Below, one piece after another: positions 1 to 5,269 of a stretch of DNA of 5,269 nucleotides. The notes under the pieces were generated by a model. That model ran no database searches, was not told the DNA's origin, and saw only the letters and a list, made by a program, of their open reading frames with translations. Source of the DNA: Burkholderiales bacterium. GTDB taxonomy: Bacteria; Pseudomonadota; Gammaproteobacteria; Burkholderiales; CAIKXV01. The translations under genes were made by a program, and so were the position numbers. Every line of letters begins with the position of its first letter. Position 1 is the stretch's first letter. The DNA lies in NCBI GenBank assembly GCA_014379045.1, contig JACMMK010000252.1:1-5269 (forward strand), in the 5' to 3' direction.

Positions 1-2391
1 ATTGCGCCCGTCATACGCAGGATGCTCCATCAACGAGCGCACCTGCGTCAGCGCATCGGGCGCTTCCGATCGCGCCTGCAGTGCCAGCCACTTGTCGATC
101 ACCAGCGGGTCGGCCTTCCAGTGCGCATAGAACGTACCGAGCGCGTTCTGGCGCGCCGCACCAGGCGTCTCGACGATGCACGACAGCGCTGCGATCTGAT
201 CGGTCATGTTGTTGGCCGCATCGAACTGCGCGAGCGCGAGCGCCAGAGCATCGGGCTCGCCGGTGCGCGACAGGTAACCGAGGCAGATGTTCTTCAGCGC
301 GCGCTTGCCGACCGACGCGCCGTCGTGACTGTACGGTCCCGGCGTCTGGTTCGCCTCGTACACGTGCTGCAGCGCTGCGTGGTGCGCGCACGCCAGCTGC
401 TGCACGACCGCCTCGCGCGCCGCATGCAGCCCCTCGACATCGATGACTTTCATGAGCTCGCCGAGATAGGTGTAGTCGGGTAACGTCAGCGCGAGCGCCT
501 TGTAGCGGCCGTCGAGCTTCGTATCGGCCAACGTGCGGGCGATCGCCTCGAGATACGCGGCGGGAAGCACGATCGCCTGCCCGGTGCGATACGCCTCGAC
601 CGCGCCCAGGAGAATGCGTGTCGCGAGTCGCTGGCCCGCTTCCCAGCGGTTGAACGGGTCGTCGTCGTGGCCCATCAGGAACGCGAGTTCGTCGTCGGCG
701 TACTCGATCGCGAGCTTGACCGGCGCGGAAAAGCCGCGCAGCAGCGACGGCACCGGCGCGGCCGCGACGTCTTCGAATACGAACCGCTGTTCGGCGGTAG
801 TCAACGACAGCACGATCTCGCTGCCATGGCTGATCGAGGCGCCGCCGGCCTGCAACCGCAGCGGGATCGGTGCACCCCCCCGATCGAGCAGTGCGGTGCG
901 CACCGGTATGTGCAACGGCTGCTTGTCCGGCTGCCCCGGGGTGGGTGCGGTGCGCTGGGCGAAGTTCAAGGTATACGTGCGAGCCGTCGCATCGTAGCTT
1001 CCGGTTGCGCTGAGCTCGGGCGTGCCGGCCTGCGCATACCAGCGCCGGAACAGACCGAGATCGATGCCGGAGGCATCCTGCATCGCGCGCGCGAAGTCAT
1101 CGCAGGTGACCGCCTGACCATCGTGACGCTCGAAGTACAGATCCATCCCGGCACGGAACTTCTCCGGCCCGAGCAGCGTATGCATCATCCGGATCACTTC
1201 GGCGCCCTTCTCGTAGACGGTCGCGGTGTAGAAGTTGCTGATCTCGATGTACGCGTCGGGGCGTACCGGGTGCGCGAGCGGGCCGGCGTCTTCGGGGAAC
1301 TGGTGGCTGCGCAACGTGCGCACGTCGGTGATCCGCTTGACCGCCTTCGAGGTCATGTCGGCGGTGAACTGCTGGTCGCGAAAGACGGTCAGACCTTCCT
1401 TCAGCGACAACTGGAACCAGTCGCGGCAGGTGACGCGGTTACCCGTCCAGTTGTGGAAGTATTCGTGCGCGATCACCGCCTCGATCGCCTCGAAGTCGGC
1501 GTCGGTCGCGGTCTCGACCTTTGCCAGCACGTACTTCGAGTTGAACACGTTCAGGCCCTTGTTCTCCATCGCGCCCATGTTGAAGTCGTCGGCACTGAAG
1601 ATCATGTAGGCGTCGAGGTCGTATTCGCGCCCGAAGGCCTGCTCGTCCCAGCGCATCGCGCGCTGCATCGACGACAGCGCATGCGCGCACTTGTCGAGGT
1701 TGTGCGCCTCGACCCAGACCTCGAGGCCGACGGTGCGCCCGGACATCGTCACGAAGGTGTCGCGCGCGCAGACCAGGTCGCCAGCGACCAGCGCGAACAG
1801 GTAGGACGGTTTCGGCCATGGGTCGACCCACTTCGCGAAGTGGCGCCCGGCCTGCGCGGACGGACCGTGTTCGGCACGGTTGCCGTTGGAGAGCAGCACC
1901 GGATAGCGCGTGCGCTCGGCGATGAGCGTCGTCGTGTAGCGCGCCATCACGTCCGGACGGTCGAGGAAATAGGTGATCTTGCGGAAGCCGCGCGCCTCGC
2001 ACTGCGTGCAGAAGTTGCCGCTCGACTTGTAGAGTCCTTCGAGCGCCGTGTTCTTCTCGGGGTGGATGATCGTCACCACCTCGAGCGTGAACTGCTGCGG
2101 CACGCGTGCGATCGTCAGCCCTTCGGGATCGACCGTGTACTCGTCGGCGCCGAGCGCGCGGCCGTCGAGGACAAGTGCCGCAAGCTCCAGACCGATGCCG
2201 TCGAGGCGCAACGGCGGCGGCGCAACCGCGTGCTCGTCGCTCGCGTGGTAGACGCCATACGCCGTGACCTGCGTGTGATCGTCGTACAGGTCGAAGGTCA
2301 GGTCGACCGACTCGGCGTGATACGGGGGCGGCGCGTAATCGGCAAGCCGCGTCGCCGAAGGCGCGGCGGGCGTGCTGGGGTTGACATCCAT
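1..2391 (-). CDS. pepN: Aminopeptidase N (M1 zinc metallopeptidase), 3' end cut by the window edge
   Basis: PepN removes N-terminal residues from peptides in the cytoplasm, late in protein turnover. The frame is open from the ATG at 2391 to base 1, giving 797 residues; E. coli PepN has 870, so about 85 C-terminal residues are missing. The catalytic set is complete: exopeptidase motif GAMEN at 273-277, zinc motif HEYFHNW with His309, Glu310 and His313, third zinc ligand Glu332 in LKEGLTVFRDQ, and transition-state Tyr393 in YEKGAEVIRM. Glu132 in CTQCEARGF matches the substrate amino-terminus binding residue. These sit 11-12 residues later than in E. coli because of a slightly longer N-terminus. 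The order is beta-saddle domain, thermolysin-like domain (about 206-456), small beta domain, then the helical C-terminal domain with EANN/DAANNMTD-type repeats. I read almost the whole frame row by row and found no stop or frameshift. The ATG is chosen because family similarity (DYAPPPYHAESVDLTFDL) begins shortly after it and a GGTGA lies upstream. Confidence 0.97.
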   Translation of the reverse strand, partial: MDVNPSTPAAPSATRLADYAPPPYHAESVDLTFDLYDDHTQVTAYGVYHASDEHAVAPPPLRLDGIGLELAALVLDGRALGADEYTVDPEGLTIARVPQQFTLEVVTIIHPEKNTALEGLYKSSGNFCTQCEARGFRKITYFLDRPDVMARYTTTLIAERTRYPVLLSNGNRAEHGPSAQAGRHFAKWVDPWPKPSYLFALVAGDLVCARDTFVTMSGRTVGLEVWVEAHNLDKCAHALSSMQRAMRWDEQAFGREYDLDAYMIFSADDFNMGAMENKGLNVFNSKYVLAKVETATDADFEAIEAVIAHEYFHNWTGNRVTCRDWFQLSLKEGLTVFRDQQFTADMTSKAVKRITDVRTLRSHQFPEDAGPLAHPVRPDAYIEISNFYTATVYEKGAEVIRMMHTLLGPEKFRAGMDLYFERHDGQAVTCDDFARAMQDASGIDLGLFRRWYAQAGTPELSATGSYDATARTYTLNFAQRTAPTPGQPDKQPLHIPVRTALLDRGGAPIPLRLQAGGASISHGSEIVLSLTTAEQRFVFEDVAAAPVPSLLRGFSAPVKLAIEYADDELAFLMGHDDDPFNRWEAGQRLATRILLGAVEAYRTGQAIVLPAAYLEAIARTLADTKLDGRYKALALTLPDYTYLGELMKVIDVEGLHAAREAVVQQLACAHHAALQHVYEANQTPGPYSHDGASVGKRALKNICLGYLSRTGEPDALALALAQFDAANNMTDQIAALSCIVETPGAARQNALGTFYAHWKADPLVIDKWLALQARSEAPDALTQVRSLMEHPAYDGRN

Positions 2392-2399
2392 CGAGGCGT

Positions 2400-2404
2400 T
2401 CACC
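2400..2404 (-). promoter_or_regulatory. Ribosome binding site of pepN
   Basis: The minus strand reads GGTGA, then eight bases, then the ATG at 2391. A second ATG lies four bases further on (ending at 2387) but is in another frame. The Shine-Dalgarno-like match and the protein alignment both support 2391. Confidence 0.5.
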
Positions 2405-2422
2405 AGTGAAGGGGCAGTCCCG

Positions 2423-2428
2423 ATTCTA
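2423..2428 (-). promoter_or_regulatory. Candidate sigma-70 -10 box for pepN
   Basis: The minus strand reads TAGAAT (5 of 6 to TATAAT) inside GCTAGAATCGGG. It would start transcription near 2416, leaving a leader of about 25 bases that contains the GGTGA. I see no convincing -35 hexamer 16-18 bases upstream, so the call rests on the -10 box and its position in the gap. Confidence 0.4.
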
Positions 2429-2478
2429 GCGGGATCGTCGCGTAACGCCGTCGCGCGTCACCCCGTTCGTGCCGCGCG

Positions 2479-2494
2479 CATCGATTCGTCGATG
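2479..2494 (-). terminator. Weak hairpin after the binding-protein gene
   Basis: CATCGA and TCGATG form a 6-base-pair stem with a 4-base loop, about 30 bases past the TAG of the binding-protein gene. No T-tract follows on the minus strand, so it does not look like a standard intrinsic terminator. It may be chance in this GC-rich sequence. Confidence 0.15.
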
Positions 2495-2524
2495 GGTCGC
2501 CCGGCTCGGCGGCCAGATAACCGT

Positions 2525-3535
2525 CTATTCGGGGCGCAGTCCCGCCTCCTTGACCAGCTTCGCGAAGCGCGCGGTTTCCTCGCGCACGAACTTGCCGAGT
2601 GCCTCCGAGGTGCTGCCGACCGGAATGATGCCAGCCGTGTTGTGACGTTCGATGATGTCGGGCAGCTTCAGCGCCTTGTTGATCTCTACGTTCAGCCGCT
2701 CGATGATCGGGCGCGGCGTCTTCGCCGGCACGAACACGCCGTACCAGTTCTGCACCGAGAAGCCGGGGATGCCCGATTCGGCGACCGTCGGGATATCCGG
2801 AAACAACGCAGTGCGCTGCGGCAGCGTGAAGGCGATCGGGCGCAGCTTGCCGGCTTTCCAGTGCGGCAGCGCGGCGACGACGGTGGTAAACGACAGCGTG
2901 ATGTTGCCGCCGATCAGATCGAGCATCGCCGGGCCGCCGCCTTTGTACGGTACGTGCACCATCTGCACGCCGGCCATCCGGTTGAACAGTTCGCCGGCGA
3001 GGTGATCGGCCGCCCCCATGCCGGAAGATCCGAAAGTGACCTTGCCCGGGTTCTTCCGCGCATAGTCGATCAACTCCTTCACGTTGTTGACCGGAACCGA
3101 CGGGTGCACGGCGAGAAAGTTGAGCACGAGGGAGGTCTGCGACACCGGGTCGAGGTCGCGGATCGGATCGAACGAGAGGTTGCCGTACAGCGACGGATTG
3201 ACCGCGATGTTGCCGATCGTGCCCAGCACCATCGTGTAGCCGTCGGGGTCGGCCCTGGTCGCGATCTCGACGCCGATGTTGCCGCCTGCACCGCCGCGGT
3301 TCTCGACCACGACCTGTTGCCCGAGTGCCTCGGAGAGCTTCGGTGCAATGGTACGCCCGACGAGGTCGGTGCCACCTCCGGGAACGAACGGCATGATGAA
3401 CCGGATCGGCTTGTTCGGCCATTGATCGACCTTCTGCGCCTGCACCGGGTCGATCGCGGCGAACGGCAGTGCAAGCGCGAGTGCGCTGACGGCGAGCCGG
3501 CGCAGGGGATTTGAAGCGACGCGAATCGACGGCAT
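2525..3535 (-). CDS. Tripartite tricarboxylate transporter (TctC/Bug family) periplasmic substrate-binding protein
   Basis: This complete 336-residue protein is a secreted binding protein of the Bug/TctC family (PF03401), which captures small carboxylates, amino acids or related acids in the periplasm. Residues 1-33 form a signal peptide: basic start with Arg5, Arg12 and Arg13, hydrophobic stretch LAVSALALALPFAA, and a likely cut after VQA (before Gln34). Family motifs follow in order: PIRFIMPFVPGGGTDLVGR (43-61), VVVENRGGAGGNIG (75-88), DGYT (98-101), FGSSGMGAADHLAGELF (168-184), VPYKGGGPA (195-203) and FPDIPTVAESGIPGF (245-259). Its length is normal for the family. The start is the ATG at 3535, six bases after a GAGG; an in-frame GTG at 3634 would put 33 arginine-rich residues before the signal peptide and is rejected. 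No TctA or TctB membrane gene is adjacent, as is common for the many orphan Bug proteins of Burkholderiales. The ligand cannot be read from the sequence. Confidence 0.93.
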   Translation of the reverse strand: MPSIRVASNPLRRLAVSALALALPFAAIDPVQAQKVDQWPNKPIRFIMPFVPGGGTDLVGRTIAPKLSEALGQQVVVENRGGAGGNIGVEIATRADPDGYTMVLGTIGNIAVNPSLYGNLSFDPIRDLDPVSQTSLVLNFLAVHPSVPVNNVKELIDYARKNPGKVTFGSSGMGAADHLAGELFNRMAGVQMVHVPYKGGGPAMLDLIGGNITLSFTTVVAALPHWKAGKLRPIAFTLPQRTALFPDIPTVAESGIPGFSVQNWYGVFVPAKTPRPIIERLNVEINKALKLPDIIERHNTAGIIPVGSTSEALGKFVREETARFAKLVKEAGLRPE

Positions 3536-3541
3536 GACAAA

Positions 3542-3545
3542 CCTC
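3542..3545 (-). promoter_or_regulatory. Ribosome binding site of the binding-protein gene
   Basis: The minus strand reads TGAGGT, with GAGG six bases before the ATG at 3535. This decides the start in favour of the form whose first residues are the signal peptide. Confidence 0.75.
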
Positions 3546-3693
3546 AGGTGAGTGCAGATCGTTGCGCGGAGAGCGCGGGCGCGCCTTGCAGTGTCGAAAG
3601 TCGGCGGTGACCTCGCACTGTGGCGGCGCACCACCTACCCCGAACGTCCGTCGCACACTGTACCAAAATGGCGCCTGTTGCCCGCCGAGATGG

Positions 3694-3709
3694 AGCACTT
3701 CCTGTGCCA
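3694..3709 (-). promoter_or_regulatory. Candidate sigma-54 (-24/-12) promoter for the binding-protein gene
   Basis: The minus strand reads TGGCACAGGAAGTGCT, matching 10 of the 12 defined positions of the RpoN consensus TGGCACG-N4-TTGCW. The two near-invariant doublets, GG at -24 (3707-3708) and GC at -12 (3695-3696), are exactly 10 bases apart. It lies between genes and points at the binding-protein gene, predicting a start near 3683 and a leader of about 150 bases. I could not identify an enhancer site for an RpoN activator upstream. A weak sigma-70-like TACAGT sits at 3656-3661 as an alternative. Confidence 0.4.
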
Positions 3710-3769
3710 ACACGGGACCATCGAGGGCGCCACCGACCGGCAGGAAGCGTCGACAGCCCGCGCCCCCCG

Positions 3770-4810
3770 CTACGCCGGCGCGAAACGGCCGCGCGCTTCG
3801 CGCCGCGCGATCAGCGCGCAGATCGCGCGCACATCCACATTGCCTCCCGATATCAGCACACCGACCCGCGCACCTCGGGGTAGGTGGACCTTGCGCTCGA
3901 ACAGGGCCGCCGCGCCCAGCGCACCGGTCGGCTCGACGACGATCTTCATCCGCTCCCAGAGATAGATCATCGCATCGAGCAGCTGGTCGTCATCGACGGT
4001 CACCATGTCGTACACGTAGCGTTGAATGAGCGGAAAGGTCAGCGTGCCGAGCGACGGCGTGCGGGCGCCATCGGCGATCGTCTCGGGATTGTCGACCGTG
4101 TGCAACGTGCCGGTCTTGAACGAGCGGGTCGCATCGTCGCCCGCTGCGGGCTCGACGCCGATCGTCCGGCAGCCGGGTGACAGGTGCGCTGCCGCGATCG
4201 CGCACCCCGACGTCAGTCCGGCGCCGCCGGTGCAGACGAACAGATAGTCGAGCGTGCCCGCATCCTCGATCAGTTCCTTGGCCGCGGTACCCTGCCCCGC
4301 GATCACGTCGACATGATCGTACGGCGGCACCAGCGTCATGCCGCGCTCGGTCGCCATCTGCCGGGCCAGCGCCTCGCGTGTCGTCCTGGTCTTGTCGTAG
4401 GTCAGCACGACGGCGCCATAGCCGCGGGTCGCTTCGAGTTTCACCGCCGGTGCGTCGTCAGGCATGATGATGGTCGCGGCGATGCCGAGCATCTGCGCCG
4501 ACAGCGCGACCGCCTGCGCATGGTTGCCCGACGAGTAGGTGAGCACGCCTCGGGCTCGGGCCGCGCTGTCGAGTCGCGACAGCGCGTTGAAGGCGCCGCG
4601 GAACTTGAACGCGCCCATCCGCTGGAAGTTCTCGCACTTGAAGTAAACCTTCGCGCCGGTGCGCAGGTCGATCGTGCGTGAGGTCAGAACCGGCGTGCGG
4701 TGCGCGTGCCCGACCAGCCGCTGCGCCGCCGCTTCGATGTCGGCGTAGGTTACGGTCGCGGCGGGTTCGGGTTCCAGGGCGACGGCGGAATCGCGATCGG
4801 GTGGTCTCAT
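3770..4810 (-). CDS. Fold-type II PLP-dependent ammonia-lyase/racemase, probably threo-3-hydroxyaspartate ammonia-lyase or serine/threonine dehydratase
   Basis: This complete 346-residue cytoplasmic enzyme belongs to the PALP family (PF00291). Such enzymes remove water and ammonia from beta-hydroxy amino acids: threo-3-hydroxyaspartate to oxaloacetate, or serine/threonine to 2-oxo acids; some racemise serine. Lys69 in MGAFKFRGA is the expected Schiff-base lysine. SSGNH (93-97) includes Ser94, matching the re-face base of serine racemase, where biosynthetic IlvA has AGNH. Arg145 lines up with the substrate-recognising arginine of mammalian serine racemase. Glu220 and Asp226 in VEPAAGDD match its divalent-metal site, and SGGNVD (321-326) is the C-terminal cofactor motif. 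The phosphate loop reads GGAG (195-198) instead of the usual GGGG. There is no C-terminal ACT domain, so this is not feedback-regulated IlvA. Overall it resembles yeast Sry1 and bacterial hydroxyaspartate lyases. The ATG at 4810 has GGAG six bases upstream; a TTG at 4837 is less likely. The exact substrate is uncertain. Confidence 0.9.
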   Translation of the reverse strand: MRPPDRDSAVALEPEPAATVTYADIEAAAQRLVGHAHRTPVLTSRTIDLRTGAKVYFKCENFQRMGAFKFRGAFNALSRLDSAARARGVLTYSSGNHAQAVALSAQMLGIAATIIMPDDAPAVKLEATRGYGAVVLTYDKTRTTREALARQMATERGMTLVPPYDHVDVIAGQGTAAKELIEDAGTLDYLFVCTGGAGLTSGCAIAAAHLSPGCRTIGVEPAAGDDATRSFKTGTLHTVDNPETIADGARTPSLGTLTFPLIQRYVYDMVTVDDDQLLDAMIYLWERMKIVVEPTGALGAAALFERKVHLPRGARVGVLISGGNVDVRAICALIARREARGRFAPA

Positions 4811-4816
4811 GGACGG

Positions 4817-4820
4817 CTCC
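4817..4820 (-). promoter_or_regulatory. Ribosome binding site of the PLP enzyme gene
   Basis: The minus strand reads CGGAG with GGAG six bases before the ATG at 4810. This favours the 346-residue form over a longer one starting at the TTG at 4837. Confidence 0.7.
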
Positions 4821-4835
4821 GTGCAGGGTTCGCCC

Positions 4836-4841
4836 AAGATA
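4836..4841 (-). promoter_or_regulatory. Weak candidate -10 box for the PLP enzyme gene
   Basis: The minus strand reads TATCTT (4 of 6 to TATAAT) about 25 bases before the start codon, with no recognisable -35 partner. It is the best sigma-70-like element I see in this gap, but it is weak. Confidence 0.2.
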
Positions 4842-4867
4842 CCTGAAGCCGCACGACGAGTCGGCAG

Positions 4868-4885
4868 AGCAAGTCACCCGTGCCG
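4868..4885 (-). promoter_or_regulatory. Sigma-54-like elements with non-standard spacing before the PLP enzyme gene
   Basis: The minus strand reads CGGCACG, six bases, then TTGCT. Both half-elements match the RpoN consensus almost perfectly, but the spacer is 6 bases instead of 4, so GG and GC are 12 bases apart rather than 10. Sigma-54 is strict about this distance, so activity is doubtful. If used, transcription would start near 4857. Confidence 0.15.
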
Positions 4886-5002
4886 CTCACGCGCCGGTCA
4901 GGGCACCTGGATACGGACGCGTCGACGATGGATTCGGCACTCGAACGCGCCGACCTCGTGGCCGGGGCCTGCTGGGCTTCGTGGCGGCTGCGGTACCGCG
5001 GG

Positions 5003-5021
5003 TCGCGCTCAGACGGCGCGA
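5003..5021 (-). terminator. Possible terminator hairpin after the PEP-CTERM gene
   Basis: TCGCGC and GCGCGA form a 6-base-pair, GC-rich stem with a 7-base loop, 14 bases past the TGA of the PEP-CTERM gene. The minus strand has no T-tract after the stem, so it is at best a weak or factor-assisted terminator. The rest of the 4811-5035 gap holds no gene I can support. Confidence 0.2.
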
Positions 5022-5035
5022 AATTGGAGCCGTGT

Positions 5036-5269
5036 TCAGACCCGCGCGGTGGCCCTGCGCCGGCCGAGCATCCCGAACACACCGAGCCCGGTCAGCAGCA
5101 ACCAGCCCGCCGCCGGCAGCGGGATCACGGTGGTGCCGGTGCCATCGACGATCAGGCCGGTCAGCACCAGCGTCGCGTTCGCCGGCAGGTCGAGGCCCAC
5201 GCCGTTGAACGAGAACCCGGAGAGCAGCACGCTCTGGGTGAAGAACCCCAGCGGGGCGGTATCGAGCAG
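5036..5269 (-). CDS. PEP-CTERM sorting-domain protein, C-terminal 77 residues only
   Basis: The frame is open from the right edge to a TGA at 5036-5038 and encodes the end of an exported protein; the start lies outside the window. The last part is a classic tripartite PEP-CTERM signal: a P-x-P box (IPLPAAG, residues 49-55 of the visible part), a hydrophobic helix (WLLLTGLGVFGMLG, 56-69), and an arginine cluster RRR (70-72) followed by five more residues. In such proteins the tail directs the protein to an exosortase (EpsH/XrtA family), which processes it at the inner membrane before display or release; these proteins are usually linked with exopolysaccharide. The part before the signal (TLVLTGLIVDGTGTT) is hydrophobic and beta-like, typical of these extracellular domains, but too short to name a family. 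No exosortase gene is visible. A start inside the visible part is unlikely because the frame continues without a break to the edge. Confidence 0.85.
   Translation of the reverse strand: MLDTAPLGFFTQSVLLSGFSFNGVGLDLPANATLVLTGLIVDGTGTTVIPLPAAGWLLLTGLGVFGMLGRRRATARV
5054..5125 (-). other. PEP-CTERM protein-sorting signal
   Basis: This stretch encodes the exosortase recognition tail: the P-x-P box with Leu in place of the Glu of the name-giving Pro-Glu-Pro, a 14-residue hydrophobic segment and three arginines. The PLPAA form is a known common variant in betaproteobacteria and gammaproteobacteria. The site predicts that the genome encodes an exosortase. Confidence 0.85.

Noticed and set aside
667..2409. 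A 580-codon open frame on the plus strand opposite pepN
   Set aside because: It is the antisense shadow of pepN. Its product is rich in Arg, Val, His and Asp with no recognisable domain, and pepN has all its catalytic motifs on the other strand. Long antisense frames are expected in GC-rich genes with strong third-position bias.
2372..3514. A 380-codon plus-strand open frame opposite the binding-protein gene
   Set aside because: It is low-complexity, Arg/Asp/His-rich and resembles nothing I know, while the minus strand holds a clear signal peptide and TctC-family motifs.
3565..3577. Small CGCG-GAGAG-CGCG hairpin in the leader of the binding-protein gene
   Set aside because: The stem is only four base pairs, and no alternative structure or conserved riboswitch fold can be recognised.
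3536..3634. Longer form of the binding protein starting at a GTG at 3634
   Set aside because: It would place 33 arginine-rich residues before a standard signal peptide, and it ignores the well-spaced GAGG before the ATG at 3535.
2400..3713. A 437-codon minus-strand frame overlapping the binding-protein gene
   Set aside because: It is a different reading frame of the same DNA, arginine-rich and without domain motifs. The frame with the TctC motifs and its own ribosome binding site is the real one.
4990..4999. Perfect 10-base palindrome gcggtaccgc in the gap after the PEP-CTERM gene
   Set aside because: It is short, single-copy in the gap and not placed near a promoter-like element; palindromes this size are common by chance.
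4807..5082. A 91-codon minus-strand open frame in the gap between the PEP-CTERM and PLP enzyme genes
   Set aside because: It overlaps the ends of both flanking genes, is low-complexity and Arg/Ser-rich, and matches no family I recognise.
1..5269. A search for CRISPR repeats, insertion-sequence ends, tRNA genes, toxin-antitoxin pairs, retrons or defence genes
   Set aside because: I saw no regularly spaced repeats, terminal inverted repeats, tRNA-like cloverleaf or relevant protein motifs. The four genes explain nearly all the sequence.

Overview
The window is a GC-rich (about two-thirds G+C by eye) piece of a bacterial chromosome. All four protein genes I can support lie on the minus strand, so transcription runs right to left. 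A Bug/TctC-type periplasmic binding protein, a proteobacterial-type PepN and a PEP-CTERM surface protein together suggest a betaproteobacterium, most likely in or near the Burkholderiales. This is inference from gene content; no rRNA or other taxonomic marker is present.

Layout in transcription order: (1) positions 5269-5036, the last 77 residues of a PEP-CTERM protein, cut by the right edge; (2) a 225-base gap with a weak hairpin and candidate promoter elements; (3) positions 4810-3770, a complete fold-type II PLP enzyme of the serine racemase / threo-3-hydroxyaspartate ammonia-lyase / threonine dehydratase group; (4) a 234-base gap with a good sigma-54 (-24/-12) promoter match; (5) positions 3535-2525, a complete secreted tripartite tricarboxylate transporter (TTT) binding protein of the Bug family, with no membrane subunits beside it; (6) a 133-base gap with a plausible sigma-70 -10 box; (7) positions 2391-1, aminopeptidase N (PepN), lacking about its last 85 residues because the window ends.

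The gaps are large for an operon and each complete gene has its own Shine-Dalgarno sequence, so the genes are probably transcribed separately. PepN is a housekeeping cytoplasmic peptidase. The PLP enzyme and the binding protein may form a small module that captures and deaminates an amino or organic acid, possibly under nitrogen (RpoN) control, but only their adjacency and the promoter-like motifs support this. I see no CRISPR array, phage, insertion sequence, RNA gene, toxin-antitoxin or defence system. The window is mostly ordinary chromosome; the sigma-54-like motifs and the altered glycine loop of the PLP enzyme deserve the closest look.
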